Shown one piece after another: positions 8,338 to 15,575 of a DNA stretch of 64,000 nt. The notes beneath the pieces were generated by a model. The model saw only the letters and a list, made by a program, of their open reading frames with translations, was not told the DNA's origin and did no database searches. The stretch is from NCBI GenBank assembly GCA_963795335.1, contig CAWCHI010000014.1, positions 1-64,000 on the forward strand, written 5' to 3'. Positions within the stretch are counted from its first letter, which is position 1. The number at the start of each line of letters is the position of its first letter. The translations under genes were made by a program, and so were the position numbers. Source of the stretch: Trebonia sp963795335 (GTDB lineage Bacteria > Actinomycetota > Actinomycetes > Streptosporangiales > Streptosporangiaceae).

Positions 8338-9206
8338 GCCGCCCCGGCCCCGGCGCGAACACGTTCGCCCTCCGGCTGCGGGGCGCCGTGGCGGGCACCG
8401 CCGGCCGCGGCCGGCTGCACGTGGCGGCCTGGGAACCGCACGCGGCCCGCCAGCCGTTCCTGCTCGCCGCCGACGAGCAGGTCACGGCGGCGAGCACGAT
8501 CAAGGTGCCGGTCCTCGCGGCCGCCCTCGGCGAGGTGAACGCCGGCCGTCTCGATCTCGCCCAGCCGGTCGCCATCCCGTCGCCCCGGGCCGGCGGCGCG
8601 GGCGTCCTGCACACCCTCCCCTCCGTGTCCACGCTGTCGCTGGCCGACCTGCTGACGCTCATGATCATCGTGAGCGACAACACGGCCACCAACGTGGTCA
8701 TCGACCTGCTCGGCCTGGACTGCGTCAACCAGTTCGGCGCCGAGGCGGGCCTGCGGGGAACCATGCTGCGGCGGAAGATGATGGACACCGCGACGGCCGG
8801 GCGGGGCCGGGAAAACGTGACCACCGCGCGCGACCAGGCCACCTTGCTGGATGCCATCGCCTGGCGCGACCTGCTCCCGGCCCCGTTGCGTGACTTCGCG
8901 CTGCAGGCGCTGGAACGGCAGCAGTCCGCCGATGGCCTGCCCGCGCTGCTGCCGGCCGGGGCCGTCGTCGCCCATAAGACGGGCGAGCTGCCGGGGATCA
9001 GGCACGACGTCGGCATCATCACTGGGCCGGCGGGCCGTCAGGCCGTGGTCGCGGCCCTGGTGACCGGGATCGATGCGGCACGACCGGAAGCGACGCCGTC
9101 CGCCCCGACGGCGCCGCTGGCGGCCATCGGCCTGGCGGTCTGGCAGGCGCTCGGCGACGCGGCGGTGCCGGCCGGTGACGGCCGTCAGCCGGATGTCAGA
9201 TCGTAA
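8334..9206 (+). CDS. Cytosolic class A beta-lactamase-like serine hydrolase
   Basis: GTG 8334 overlaps the epimerase stop (GTGA), so translation is coupled; the 290-residue protein has no signal peptide. It carries the penicillin-recognising triad in class A order: S-T-I-K at 54-57, S-D-N at 114-116 and K-T-G at 215-217. The omega-loop region reads MLRRKMMDTATAGRGRENVTTARD and lacks the ExxLN that provides the deacylating Glu166 of true class A beta-lactamases. A role as a D-amino acid peptidase or esterase on incoming muropeptides fits both this and the operon, but no substrate is shown. Last gene of the nagZ unit. Confidence 0.8.
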   Translation: MSRPGPGANTFALRLRGAVAGTAGRGRLHVAAWEPHAARQPFLLAADEQVTAASTIKVPVLAAALGEVNAGRLDLAQPVAIPSPRAGGAGVLHTLPSVSTLSLADLLTLMIIVSDNTATNVVIDLLGLDCVNQFGAEAGLRGTMLRRKMMDTATAGRGRENVTTARDQATLLDAIAWRDLLPAPLRDFALQALERQQSADGLPALLPAGAVVAHKTGELPGIRHDVGIITGPAGRQAVVAALVTGIDAARPEATPSAPTAPLAAIGLAVWQALGDAAVPAGDGRQPDVRS

Positions 9207-9220
9207 CGCTCATATTTACA
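9203..9220 (+). promoter_or_regulatory. Regulon box / promoter of the murR-like gene
   Basis: GTAACGCTCATATTTAC begins inside the stop codon region of the upstream gene and matches the box at 6042 with a 4-base insertion between GTAAC and ATATTTAC. CATATT (9211-9216) could serve as a -10. If so, transcription would begin near 9223, next to an in-frame GTG at 9224 (possible leaderless start) and 50 bases before the ATG at 9275 that has a ribosome site. Confidence 0.5.
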
Positions 9221-9274
9221 AACGTGAAAACTGATAACATGTCAAGGCAGCGTTCAGGTCGATTTGGGGGCACG

Positions 9275-10201
9275 ATGACTGAGCAGCCGGGGCATGGAGA
9301 GCGGGGGCACGGCGTGACCCCGCCGGACGCCGAGATCCTCATCGTTATCAGGTCGCTGCTGCCCGGCCTGGCGCCGGTCGAACGGCGGGTGGCGCAGGCG
9401 GTCCTCGACGACCCGGCCGGCGTCGCCTGGCGCAGCATCTCCGAGCTGGCCCAGTCCTGCGGCACCAGCGCCACCAGCGTCGTCCGGTTCTGCCGGGCCA
9501 TCGGGCTCAAGGGTTACCCGGAACTGCGCCTGGCGCTGGCCGGGGCGGTCGCGCGGGAAGACGCGGCCGCCGTCGTGGCCGCGTCGAGCGACATCGAGCC
9601 GGGCGACGACCCGGTGACGATCACGAAGAAGATCGCCTACGCGGACGCGGCGGCGGTCACCGACACCGCCAGCCGGCTCGACACAGTCAAGCTGACTCAG
9701 GTCGTCGACGCGCTCGTCACGGCCAGCCGGATCGACATCTACGGCGTCGGCGCGAGCGGTTTCGTGGCGGTCGACTTGCAGGTCAAGCTGCAGCGCATCA
9801 ACCGGCCCGCGTTCGCCTGGCCGGACCCGCACATGGCGGCCACGTCGGCCGCCCTGCGCGGGCCGGGTGACGTCGCCATCGGCTTGTCCCACACCGGCAC
9901 CACCGTGGACACGATCGACGCACTGGCGGAGGCGCGGTCGCACGGCGCCGCCACCGTCGCGATCACGAACTTCCCCTGGTCTCCCATCACCGAGGTCGCC
10001 GACCACGTGCTGCTGACCGCGGCGCGGGAGACGGTGTTCCGCGCCGGCGCCATGACCAGCCGGATCGCTCAGCTCACGGTGGTCGACTGCCTGTTCGTCG
10101 TGCTCGCCCAGCGCGACTTCGCGGGCACCATGGAGGCCCTGGAGCGGACGTTCGCCGCGGCCCAGGCCAAGCGGGTACGGCGGCCCCGGAACCCCCACTA
10201 G
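9275..10201 (+). CDS. murR: MurR/RpiR-family regulator (HTH_6 + SIS)
   Basis: ATG 9275 is preceded by GGGGGC at a usable distance; a GTG 51 bases upstream (9224) is the alternative. The first 90 residues are an RpiR-type helix-turn-helix (ISELAQSCGTSATSVVRFCRAIGLKGYPELRLAL). Residues from about 125 form a SIS sugar-phosphate domain (IDIYGVGASGFVAVDLQVKL, IGLSHTGTTVDTID, VAITNFPWSPITEVAD). In E. coli the homologous MurR represses murQP and is released by MurNAc-6-phosphate. It lies inside the salvage locus, and the shared boxes at four promoters are its likely targets. The stop is 5 bases from the stop of the convergent permease gene. The symbol is by family and context. Confidence 0.82.
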   Translation: MTEQPGHGERGHGVTPPDAEILIVIRSLLPGLAPVERRVAQAVLDDPAGVAWRSISELAQSCGTSATSVVRFCRAIGLKGYPELRLALAGAVAREDAAAVVAASSDIEPGDDPVTITKKIAYADAAAVTDTASRLDTVKLTQVVDALVTASRIDIYGVGASGFVAVDLQVKLQRINRPAFAWPDPHMAATSAALRGPGDVAIGLSHTGTTVDTIDALAEARSHGAATVAITNFPWSPITEVADHVLLTAARETVFRAGAMTSRIAQLTVVDCLFVVLAQRDFAGTMEALERTFAAAQAKRVRRPRNPH

Positions 10202-10206
10202 GGGGG

Positions 10207-11025
10207 TCAGCCCTTCACCCCGCCGACGATGCTGGCCCGGTTGATCTGGCGCTGCGAGGCGGCGAAGAGGATCACCACCGGCAGGCTGGCGATCACGATG
10301 CCGGCCGCGAGCAGGGTCCACTCCGACTCGTTCGAGCCGAAGAAGTTGTAGATCCCCCGCGTCACCGGGAACAGGCCCGGGTTGGACAGCAGCACCACCG
10401 GGCCGATGATGTCGTTCCACACGCCGAGCATCCCGTAGAGGAAGGCGATCAGCAGGGCCGGCCGGGTCAGCGGGACGATCACGCGGCCGAGGTAGCTGAG
10501 GTACCCGGCGCCTTCGATGAAGGCCGCCTCGTCGAGCTCGGGCGGCACGGACAGGATCGCGGCCGTGAGCAGCATAACCGCCAGCGGCAGCCCCGGTTCC
10601 ACGTGCAGGACGATGTAACCGATCCGGTTGTTGTACAGGTCAAGCAGCCGCGACTCGGCGAACAGCGGGATGACCGAGAACGGCAGGAACAGGCCGATGA
10701 ACATGAACGTGTACAGCAGCGAATGACCGCGCAGCAGCCGCCGCGCGATCGGGAACGCGATCGCCAGGCCGAGCGCGGTTGACAGCGCCGCCGCCACGAC
10801 CGAGTACAGGACCGTGTTCAGCAGCTCCACCCCGAGGTCGGCGCTGTTCCAGGCGCCGCTGAAGTTGCCCGCGTCGGGCGCGCCCGGCGTCAGCGGCGAG
10901 ACCAGGAAGTGCGACGGGGACTCGAACGCCATCATCAGCACGTACAGCACGGGCACCAGGAACAGCAGCACGATCAAGATGCCCAGGGCGACGCCGGACA
11001 CCAGGCGGGGTCGGCGGAGGGTCAT
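10207..11025 (-). CDS. ABC sugar permease, MalG type
   Basis: The 272-residue membrane protein has about six transmembrane helices and the cytoplasmic EAA loop (DEAAFIEGAGYLSYLGRVI) that docks to the ATPase. It is the third gene of a solute-binding protein / MalF-type / MalG-type set reading 13386 to 10207. It ends VGGVKG, common for MalG-type partners. It should form the inner-membrane channel with the protein at 11063-12040. The substrate, judged by the neighbours murQ, kinase and nagZ, is MurNAc, GlcNAc-MurNAc or a small muropeptide; this is inference. Confidence 0.9.
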   Translation of the reverse strand: MTLRRPRLVSGVALGILIVLLFLVPVLYVLMMAFESPSHFLVSPLTPGAPDAGNFSGAWNSADLGVELLNTVLYSVVAAALSTALGLAIAFPIARRLLRGHSLLYTFMFIGLFLPFSVIPLFAESRLLDLYNNRIGYIVLHVEPGLPLAVMLLTAAILSVPPELDEAAFIEGAGYLSYLGRVIVPLTRPALLIAFLYGMLGVWNDIIGPVVLLSNPGLFPVTRGIYNFFGSNESEWTLLAAGIVIASLPVVILFAASQRQINRASIVGGVKG

Positions 11026-11062
11026 TGAGTCACCCCGCTCCGTTCGGAGGAATGGTTGGAGC

Positions 11063-12040
11063 TCATCCCAGCAGCCGCCGTTCCCGGTAGCGGAGCAGCA
11101 CCATCAGGGGAATCGCCACCACCAGCGTCATGAGGAACAGGAACACGAGCACCGCGGCCCCGTAGCCCAGGTTCGCCTGGAAGCTGCCGAAGGCGGCGTT
11201 GAAGGCCAGCATGCCCAGCGTCTGGGTGCCGTACTGGCCGTCGGTGAGCACGTAGATCAGGTTGTAGGTGGTGAACGAGCCGACCACGGCCAGCAGCACG
11301 TTCACGGTGACCGACGGGGCCAGGAGCGGGAAGGTGATGCGGCGCAGCCGCTGCCACCCGTTGATGCCGTCGATCTGGGCCGCCTCGTAGATCGACGGGT
11401 TGATGGCCCGCAGGCCGCCGATGAACACGAGGGTGGAGAAGCCCGCGTTCTGCCAGATCTGCACGAAGATGACCAGCGGCATGGCCCAGTTGTCGCCGCC
11501 GAAGAACGCGGAGTGCACCCCGAACGCGCCCAGCAGCGACGCCGCCGGGCCCTGGTCCGGGTTGAAGAACAAGATCCAGATCAGGCCGACGATGGTGACG
11601 CCGAGCGCGATCGGCATGAAGACCAGCACGCGCCCCACCGCCGCGGCCCGCCCGTCGCCGCGCAGCTTGTGCGCGAAGACCAGCCCGACGATGTTCTGCC
11701 CGATCGTGGTCGCGACCACGAAGACCAGCGTGGCCACGATCGCCTGGTCGAAGCCGGGCGCCTGGGTGGTGAACATCGACGCGTAGTTGGACAGCCCCAC
11801 GTTGTTCACCGAGGCGCCGGGCAGCGCCGTGTAGTTGGTGAACGACATGATGACGTTCGCGATCATCGGCACGATGCCGAAGAGCACGTACACCGCGAGG
11901 GCAACGAGCAGGCAAGCCCACATCGTCACCCGGGAACCGCGGCTGAGCAGCCGGGCCGGCTTCGGCCGGATCGTCGGGGTGGCGTCCGGGCCGGCCGGGG
12001 CCGCGGCTGGGCGCCGCGACCCCAGTCGGACCGCCGTCAC
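11063..12040 (-). CDS. ABC sugar permease, MalF type
   Basis: GTG 12040 overlaps the stop of the binding-protein gene (GTGA), indicating coupled translation. The 325-residue product has a Pro/Arg-rich cytosolic front, six or so membrane helices and the EAA loop YEAAQIDGINGWQRLRRIT at about 210-228. It pairs with the MalG-type permease 37 bases downstream. No ATP-binding subunit is encoded anywhere in the locus, so the importer probably uses a shared MsiK-type ATPase, as many actinobacterial sugar importers do. Confidence 0.9.
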   Translation of the reverse strand: MTAVRLGSRRPAAAPAGPDATPTIRPKPARLLSRGSRVTMWACLLVALAVYVLFGIVPMIANVIMSFTNYTALPGASVNNVGLSNYASMFTTQAPGFDQAIVATLVFVVATTIGQNIVGLVFAHKLRGDGRAAAVGRVLVFMPIALGVTIVGLIWILFFNPDQGPAASLLGAFGVHSAFFGGDNWAMPLVIFVQIWQNAGFSTLVFIGGLRAINPSIYEAAQIDGINGWQRLRRITFPLLAPSVTVNVLLAVVGSFTTYNLIYVLTDGQYGTQTLGMLAFNAAFGSFQANLGYGAAVLVFLFLMTLVVAIPLMVLLRYRERRLLG

Positions 12041-13386
12041 GACGTCTTCCAGTCCTTCGCGTAGGTCTGCGCCGCCTGCTGGGCCGACATCTTGCCCTGG
12101 ACGACCGACAGCTGCAGGTCAGGCCAGTTCGCCTCCTGGTCGTAGTAGCCGTTGTTCGGCGACAGGACCGGGTAGAGCACGTTCTGGGTGACGGCCTGGC
12201 CGAAGTACGACCCCATCGCCTGGGCGGTGTAGCCGCCGTAGGACCCGGGCTGGCTGGGCGAGATCCCGGTCGCCTTCACGTACTGCGCGTAGATCGTGGG
12301 CTCGGAGAAGAACGACAGCCAGGCGTTGGCCGCGGTCTTGTTCTGCGACGCCTTCAGCTCGTAGAACGCGAGGTCGTTCTGCCCGTACGACTGGTTGTCG
12401 GCCGCGGTGTTGCTGAACGGCAGCGGGAAGTAGCCGACCTGCAGCTTCGGGTTCGCCTGCTGCACCGACGGCAAGTCCCAGGACCCGTCGAGCAGCATCG
12501 CCGCGTCGCCCTTGGCGAAGTTGCCGGGCATCGACTCCCAGGGGACGCCGGTGAAGTTCGGCTCGAGGTACTGCGCGATCGTCTTCTCTTCGCTCATGCC
12601 CTGGACGAAGCCCGGGTTGGTCCACTGGACCGTGCCCTTCATCAGGTCCTGGGACAGATTGTGACTGGGGGCGCTGGGGTACATGAGGTCGGTCATGGCC
12701 TCGTAGTACATGAACTGCAGGTACACCGCCCCGACGTTGCCGAGGGCGGTGTAGAGCGGCTGCACCCCCTTGGACTTCAGGGTCTGGCACAGCGCGAGGA
12801 ACTGGCTGTAGGTCGTGGGCGGGGTCAGGTGGTACTTGGTGAAGACCGCCTTGTTGTAGAAGACGCCCTCCTGGTACATGCCGGTGGAGACGCCGTAGGT
12901 CTGGCCCTGGTAGGTCTCCGCCGCCACCGCGGTCGGGGTGTAGTTCTTCAGGAAGGACTGACCGTTGAGCGGCTCGAACGCCCCGGCACTGGCCCAGTAC
13001 TGGATCGGCGCCTCGTTCGCGCGGGTCGGGTTCAGCGGGTACGGGGTGAAGGGCGAGTTGCTCGTCACGATGTCGGCGCTGCCGGAGTTGACCGACTGCT
13101 GCAGCAGCGTCTCGTACGGGCCGTTGACGTTGGCCGCCGTCTGCAGGGTCACCTTGACGCCGGGGTACTTCGCCTCGAACTCCTTGTCGATGGCGTTCAG
13201 CACGTTGACCGACGGCGGGTTGACCCACGTGATGATCTTGAGCGAACCCGAGACCTTCCCGCCGGCCGACCCGCTCGCGGCTGAGCCGCCGCTCGAGCAG
13301 GCCGCGACCGCGGCGGCCAGGCCGACGGCCAGGGTGGCGCCGGCGGCAGTGCGCAGCGTCCGGCGCCGGAACTTTTTAGCGAGCAT
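12037..13386 (-). CDS. ABC extracellular sugar-binding lipoprotein
   Basis: ATG 13386 is preceded by AAGGAGAGGCAGCA; the longer frame from 13452 has no ribosome site. The 449-residue protein begins with a twin-Arg-like, Lys/Arg-rich lipoprotein signal (MLAKKFRRRTLRTAAGATL) and lipobox AAAVAAC (Cys30), then a Gly/Ser linker. The mature part is a family 1 extracellular solute-binding protein (LKIITWVNPPSV, FVQGMSEEKTIAQYL, GDAAMLLDGSWDLP). It should deliver the amino sugar or disaccharide to the two permeases. A regulon box lies 81 bases upstream of the start. It follows murQ on the same strand with its own promoter region between. Confidence 0.9.
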   Translation of the reverse strand: MLAKKFRRRTLRTAAGATLAVGLAAAVAACSSGGSAASGSAGGKVSGSLKIITWVNPPSVNVLNAIDKEFEAKYPGVKVTLQTAANVNGPYETLLQQSVNSGSADIVTSNSPFTPYPLNPTRANEAPIQYWASAGAFEPLNGQSFLKNYTPTAVAAETYQGQTYGVSTGMYQEGVFYNKAVFTKYHLTPPTTYSQFLALCQTLKSKGVQPLYTALGNVGAVYLQFMYYEAMTDLMYPSAPSHNLSQDLMKGTVQWTNPGFVQGMSEEKTIAQYLEPNFTGVPWESMPGNFAKGDAAMLLDGSWDLPSVQQANPKLQVGYFPLPFSNTAADNQSYGQNDLAFYELKASQNKTAANAWLSFFSEPTIYAQYVKATGISPSQPGSYGGYTAQAMGSYFGQAVTQNVLYPVLSPNNGYYDQEANWPDLQLSVVQGKMSAQQAAQTYAKDWKTS

Positions 13387-13466
13387 TGCTGCCTCTCCTT
13401 CGGACTGTGAGTCGGCGTCCGGCGGCCCATCCCAACGGCAAATAGTTTCCATGCGCCAGCAAGACG

Positions 13467-13481
13467 TGTAAATATGTTACG
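13467..13481 (-). promoter_or_regulatory. Regulon box upstream of the ABC importer genes
   Basis: TGTAAATATGTTACG; its reverse complement contains GTAACATATTTAC, differing from the box at 6042-6054 at two of 13 positions. It has an internal GTAA-N5-TTAC dyad. It lies 81 bases before the importer start, in the only AT-rich part of the gap between murQ and the binding protein. A further direct repeat, ATGTaACC-AATGTgACC, is at 13516-13532. Confidence 0.55.
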
Positions 13482-13533
13482 CTCGCGGTCCGCAATTTGG
13501 TATACCTTTTCGCAAATGTAACCAATGTGACCT

Positions 13534-14538
13534 TCAGCGGGCCGGGGTGCCTCCGAGCACGCCGACCGCCTCGCGCACGCTGCCGCTGCCGTGGCCGAGG
13601 GCGTCGGTGGCCGCCTGCACGCCGACGCCGCACAGGAGCATGATCACCGCTACCCGCAGATCGCCCCCGGCCGCCGCCAGCGTGGCCTCGGAGGCCTGCT
13701 GGTCCACGCCGGTCGCCTCACGCAGGATGCGGACCTTCCGCTGGCGCAGCTTGCTGTTCGTGTCGCCGACTTCCACCATCAGGTTCGAGTAGGTCTTGCC
13801 GAGCCTGATCATCAGCGCGGTCGAGAAGCTGTTCAGGATCAGCTTCATCGCCGTGGTCGCCTTCATCCGGGTCGAGCCCGCGATGACCTCGGGGCCGGTC
13901 TCCGGGACGAGGGCGACGGCGGCCCGCGCCTCCAGCAGCGAGCCGGGGTTGGCCGTGATGACGACGGTGAACGCGCCACAGGCGGAAGCGGCCGACAGCG
14001 CGCCCGCCACGTACGGGGTCCGGCCGCTGGCGCTCAGGCCGATCACCACGTCGTCCGCTCCCACCAGGGCTGACGCCTCGGCCGCGCCCAGGGCCTCGTC
14101 GTCCTCGACCCCTTCCACCGCGCGGACCATGGCCACCTCGCCGCCGGCCAGGTGCGCGGTCACCAGGCCGGGTTCCAGGCCGTAGGTCGGGATGAGCTCG
14201 GTCGCGTCAAGCATCGCGATCCGGCCGGAGGACCCGGCGCCGAAGTAGTGCACCCGCCCGCCCCGGCCCAGCCGCTCGGCCGCCTGGTCGACGACCAGCG
14301 CGAGCGGGCCCAGGATCGCCTCCACGGCGGCCGCGACGGTCGCGTCCTCGGCGTTCAGCCGCTGCAAGATGCCCAGCGTGGGAAGGACGTCGATGTCGAG
14401 GGTCCGGGGGTTGCGCTGTTCCGTCGGGGATACGGCAGGATCACCGGATGGCGCCGTGCCGTTTTGACGGGGGAGCTCGAGGGACGGCCCGGGGACTGAA
14501 TCCGCCGTGGCGCCTGGCTCGTCAGGAGAGACGGTCAT
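13534..14538 (-). CDS. murQ: N-acetylmuramic acid 6-phosphate etherase
   Basis: The 334-residue cytosolic enzyme is a clear MurQ: TEQRNPRTLDID at 39-50, SIS-fold phosphate site HYFGAGSSGRIAMLDATEL, GLSASGRTPYVAGAL, and PEVIAGSTRMKATTAMK. Glu114 and Glu145 sit 31 apart, exactly as Glu83 and Glu114 of E. coli MurQ, the proposed acid/base pair. It splits the lactyl ether of MurNAc-6-phosphate to GlcNAc-6-phosphate and D-lactate. The first 38 residues are an extra Pro/Ser-rich extension. ATG 14538 has no ribosome site, but TAATAT lies 12 bases upstream, so a leaderless mRNA is plausible. Divergent from the kinase gene, with only 38 bases between them. Confidence 0.95.
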   Translation of the reverse strand: MTVSPDEPGATADSVPGPSLELPRQNGTAPSGDPAVSPTEQRNPRTLDIDVLPTLGILQRLNAEDATVAAAVEAILGPLALVVDQAAERLGRGGRVHYFGAGSSGRIAMLDATELIPTYGLEPGLVTAHLAGGEVAMVRAVEGVEDDEALGAAEASALVGADDVVIGLSASGRTPYVAGALSAASACGAFTVVITANPGSLLEARAAVALVPETGPEVIAGSTRMKATTAMKLILNSFSTALMIRLGKTYSNLMVEVGDTNSKLRQRKVRILREATGVDQQASEATLAAAGGDLRVAVIMLLCGVGVQAATDALGHGSGSVREAVGVLGGTPAR

Positions 14539-14541
14539 GTT

Positions 14542-14554
14542 GTTACGATATTAC
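14542..14554. promoter_or_regulatory. Regulon box in the 38-bp murQ/kinase divergent promoter
   Basis: GTTACGATATTAC fills the middle of the 14539-14576 gap between two start codons. It keeps the GTTAC and ATATTAC halves of the other three boxes with a one-base shift. On the minus strand TAATAT is a likely -10 for murQ; on the plus strand TACGAT (14544-14549) is a likely -10 for the kinase. One bound repressor would block both. Confidence 0.5.
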
Positions 14555-14576
14555 AGAGACAGGAAGGGTTTGGTTC

Positions 14577-15542
14577 ATGAGTAACATCCCCTCGTCATCG
14601 GGCGACGGGCGGCTGGAACAGCTTCCCCCCGGCCTGCCCGCTCCCCCGGACGGCCACTTCCTCGGCATCGACGCCGGCGGCAGTGCGACCAGGGTAGTTC
14701 TCCTCGCTGACGGGCGAGTCGCCGGCCGGGTCACCGCCCCGCCGATGAACGCGCTGCTCAACGCCAGTGTCGAGGAAGGGCTGGCCGGGCTGATCGCGCC
14801 GACGGTGACCGCGGCCGGCATCGGCCTGCCAGGCATGAGGGTGGCCGGGCGCGCCGCCAGGCTCGCGCAGGCGGTGAGTGCCCGCGCTGGCTGCCCGGTG
14901 TACGTCACCGGCGACGGGGAGACGGCCTGGCTCGGGGCGTTCGGCGGGGAGCCGGGGGTCGTCGTGTTCGCCGGGACCGGGTCGGGTGCCACCGGCTGCG
15001 ACGGCCAGCGCTGGGCGCGGTCGGGCGGCCACGGCTTCCTGCTCGGTGACGAGGGCAGCGCCTACTGGATCGGCCGCAGCGCCGTCGCCGCGGCCCTGCG
15101 CTGGGCCGACGGCATGGGCGGCTCGGCCGCGATCCACCAGGCCGTCATCGCGGCCGCGGGCTGCCCGCTGGCTGAGCTGGTGGCAGAAATTCACACCCTC
15201 CCATCCGAACGGTGGCGGCTGACCCGGTTCGCGCCCGTCGTGACCGCACTGGCGGCCGACGACCCGGCCGCCCGCTCGATCGCCCACGGGGCCGCCCGGC
15301 ACCTGGCCGGCCTGGCCGAGGCGGTGCGCCGCCGGCTCGGCCCGCTGCCGGTCTGCGGCATGGGCGGCGTGCTCACCGCGCCGGCCGTCTGGGACCGGTT
15401 CGCCGAGCTGACGGGCGCGGTGCGCCCGCTGGCGCCGCCCGAGATGGGGGCGGCGCTGCTCGCGGGGTCACCGCGGGCGGAATTCATCCGGGCGGGCAGC
15501 AGCACCCTCACCGCGGCGAAGAGCGGGGGCGGCGGTGAGTGA
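14577..15542 (+). CDS. BadF/BadG-type N-acetyl amino sugar kinase (NagK/MurK-like)
   Basis: ATG 14577 follows AGGAAGG at 14561. The 321-residue protein has the ASKHA kinase fold of the BadF/BadG/BcrA family: phosphate-1 loop FLGIDAGGSATRVVL at 28-42, a second nucleotide loop VVFAGTGSGATG, then GGHGFLLGDEGSAYWIG, typical of N-acetylglucosamine kinases and of Clostridium MurK, which phosphorylates MurNAc and GlcNAc at O6. Imported sugar must be phosphorylated before MurQ can act, and there is no PTS permease here, so this enzyme most likely makes MurNAc-6-phosphate. Its specificity (MurNAc, GlcNAc or both) cannot be read from the sequence. Confidence 0.85.
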   Translation: MSNIPSSSGDGRLEQLPPGLPAPPDGHFLGIDAGGSATRVVLLADGRVAGRVTAPPMNALLNASVEEGLAGLIAPTVTAAGIGLPGMRVAGRAARLAQAVSARAGCPVYVTGDGETAWLGAFGGEPGVVVFAGTGSGATGCDGQRWARSGGHGFLLGDEGSAYWIGRSAVAAALRWADGMGGSAAIHQAVIAAAGCPLAELVAEIHTLPSERWRLTRFAPVVTALAADDPAARSIAHGAARHLAGLAEAVRRRLGPLPVCGMGGVLTAPAVWDRFAELTGAVRPLAPPEMGAALLAGSPRAEFIRAGSSTLTAAKSGGGGE

Positions 15543-15575
15543 GGCGCCGATGAGCGAGGCGGCGGTGAGTGAGGC
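15531..15575 (+). repeat. 15-bp tandem repeat, three copies
   Basis: GGCGGTGAGTGAGGC occurs at 15531-15545 and 15561-15575, with a diverged middle copy (GCCGATGAGCGAGGC) at 15546-15560. It spans the kinase stop codon and the start of the next gene, so it offers several GTG and ATG codons near the start at 15569. Confidence 0.7.
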
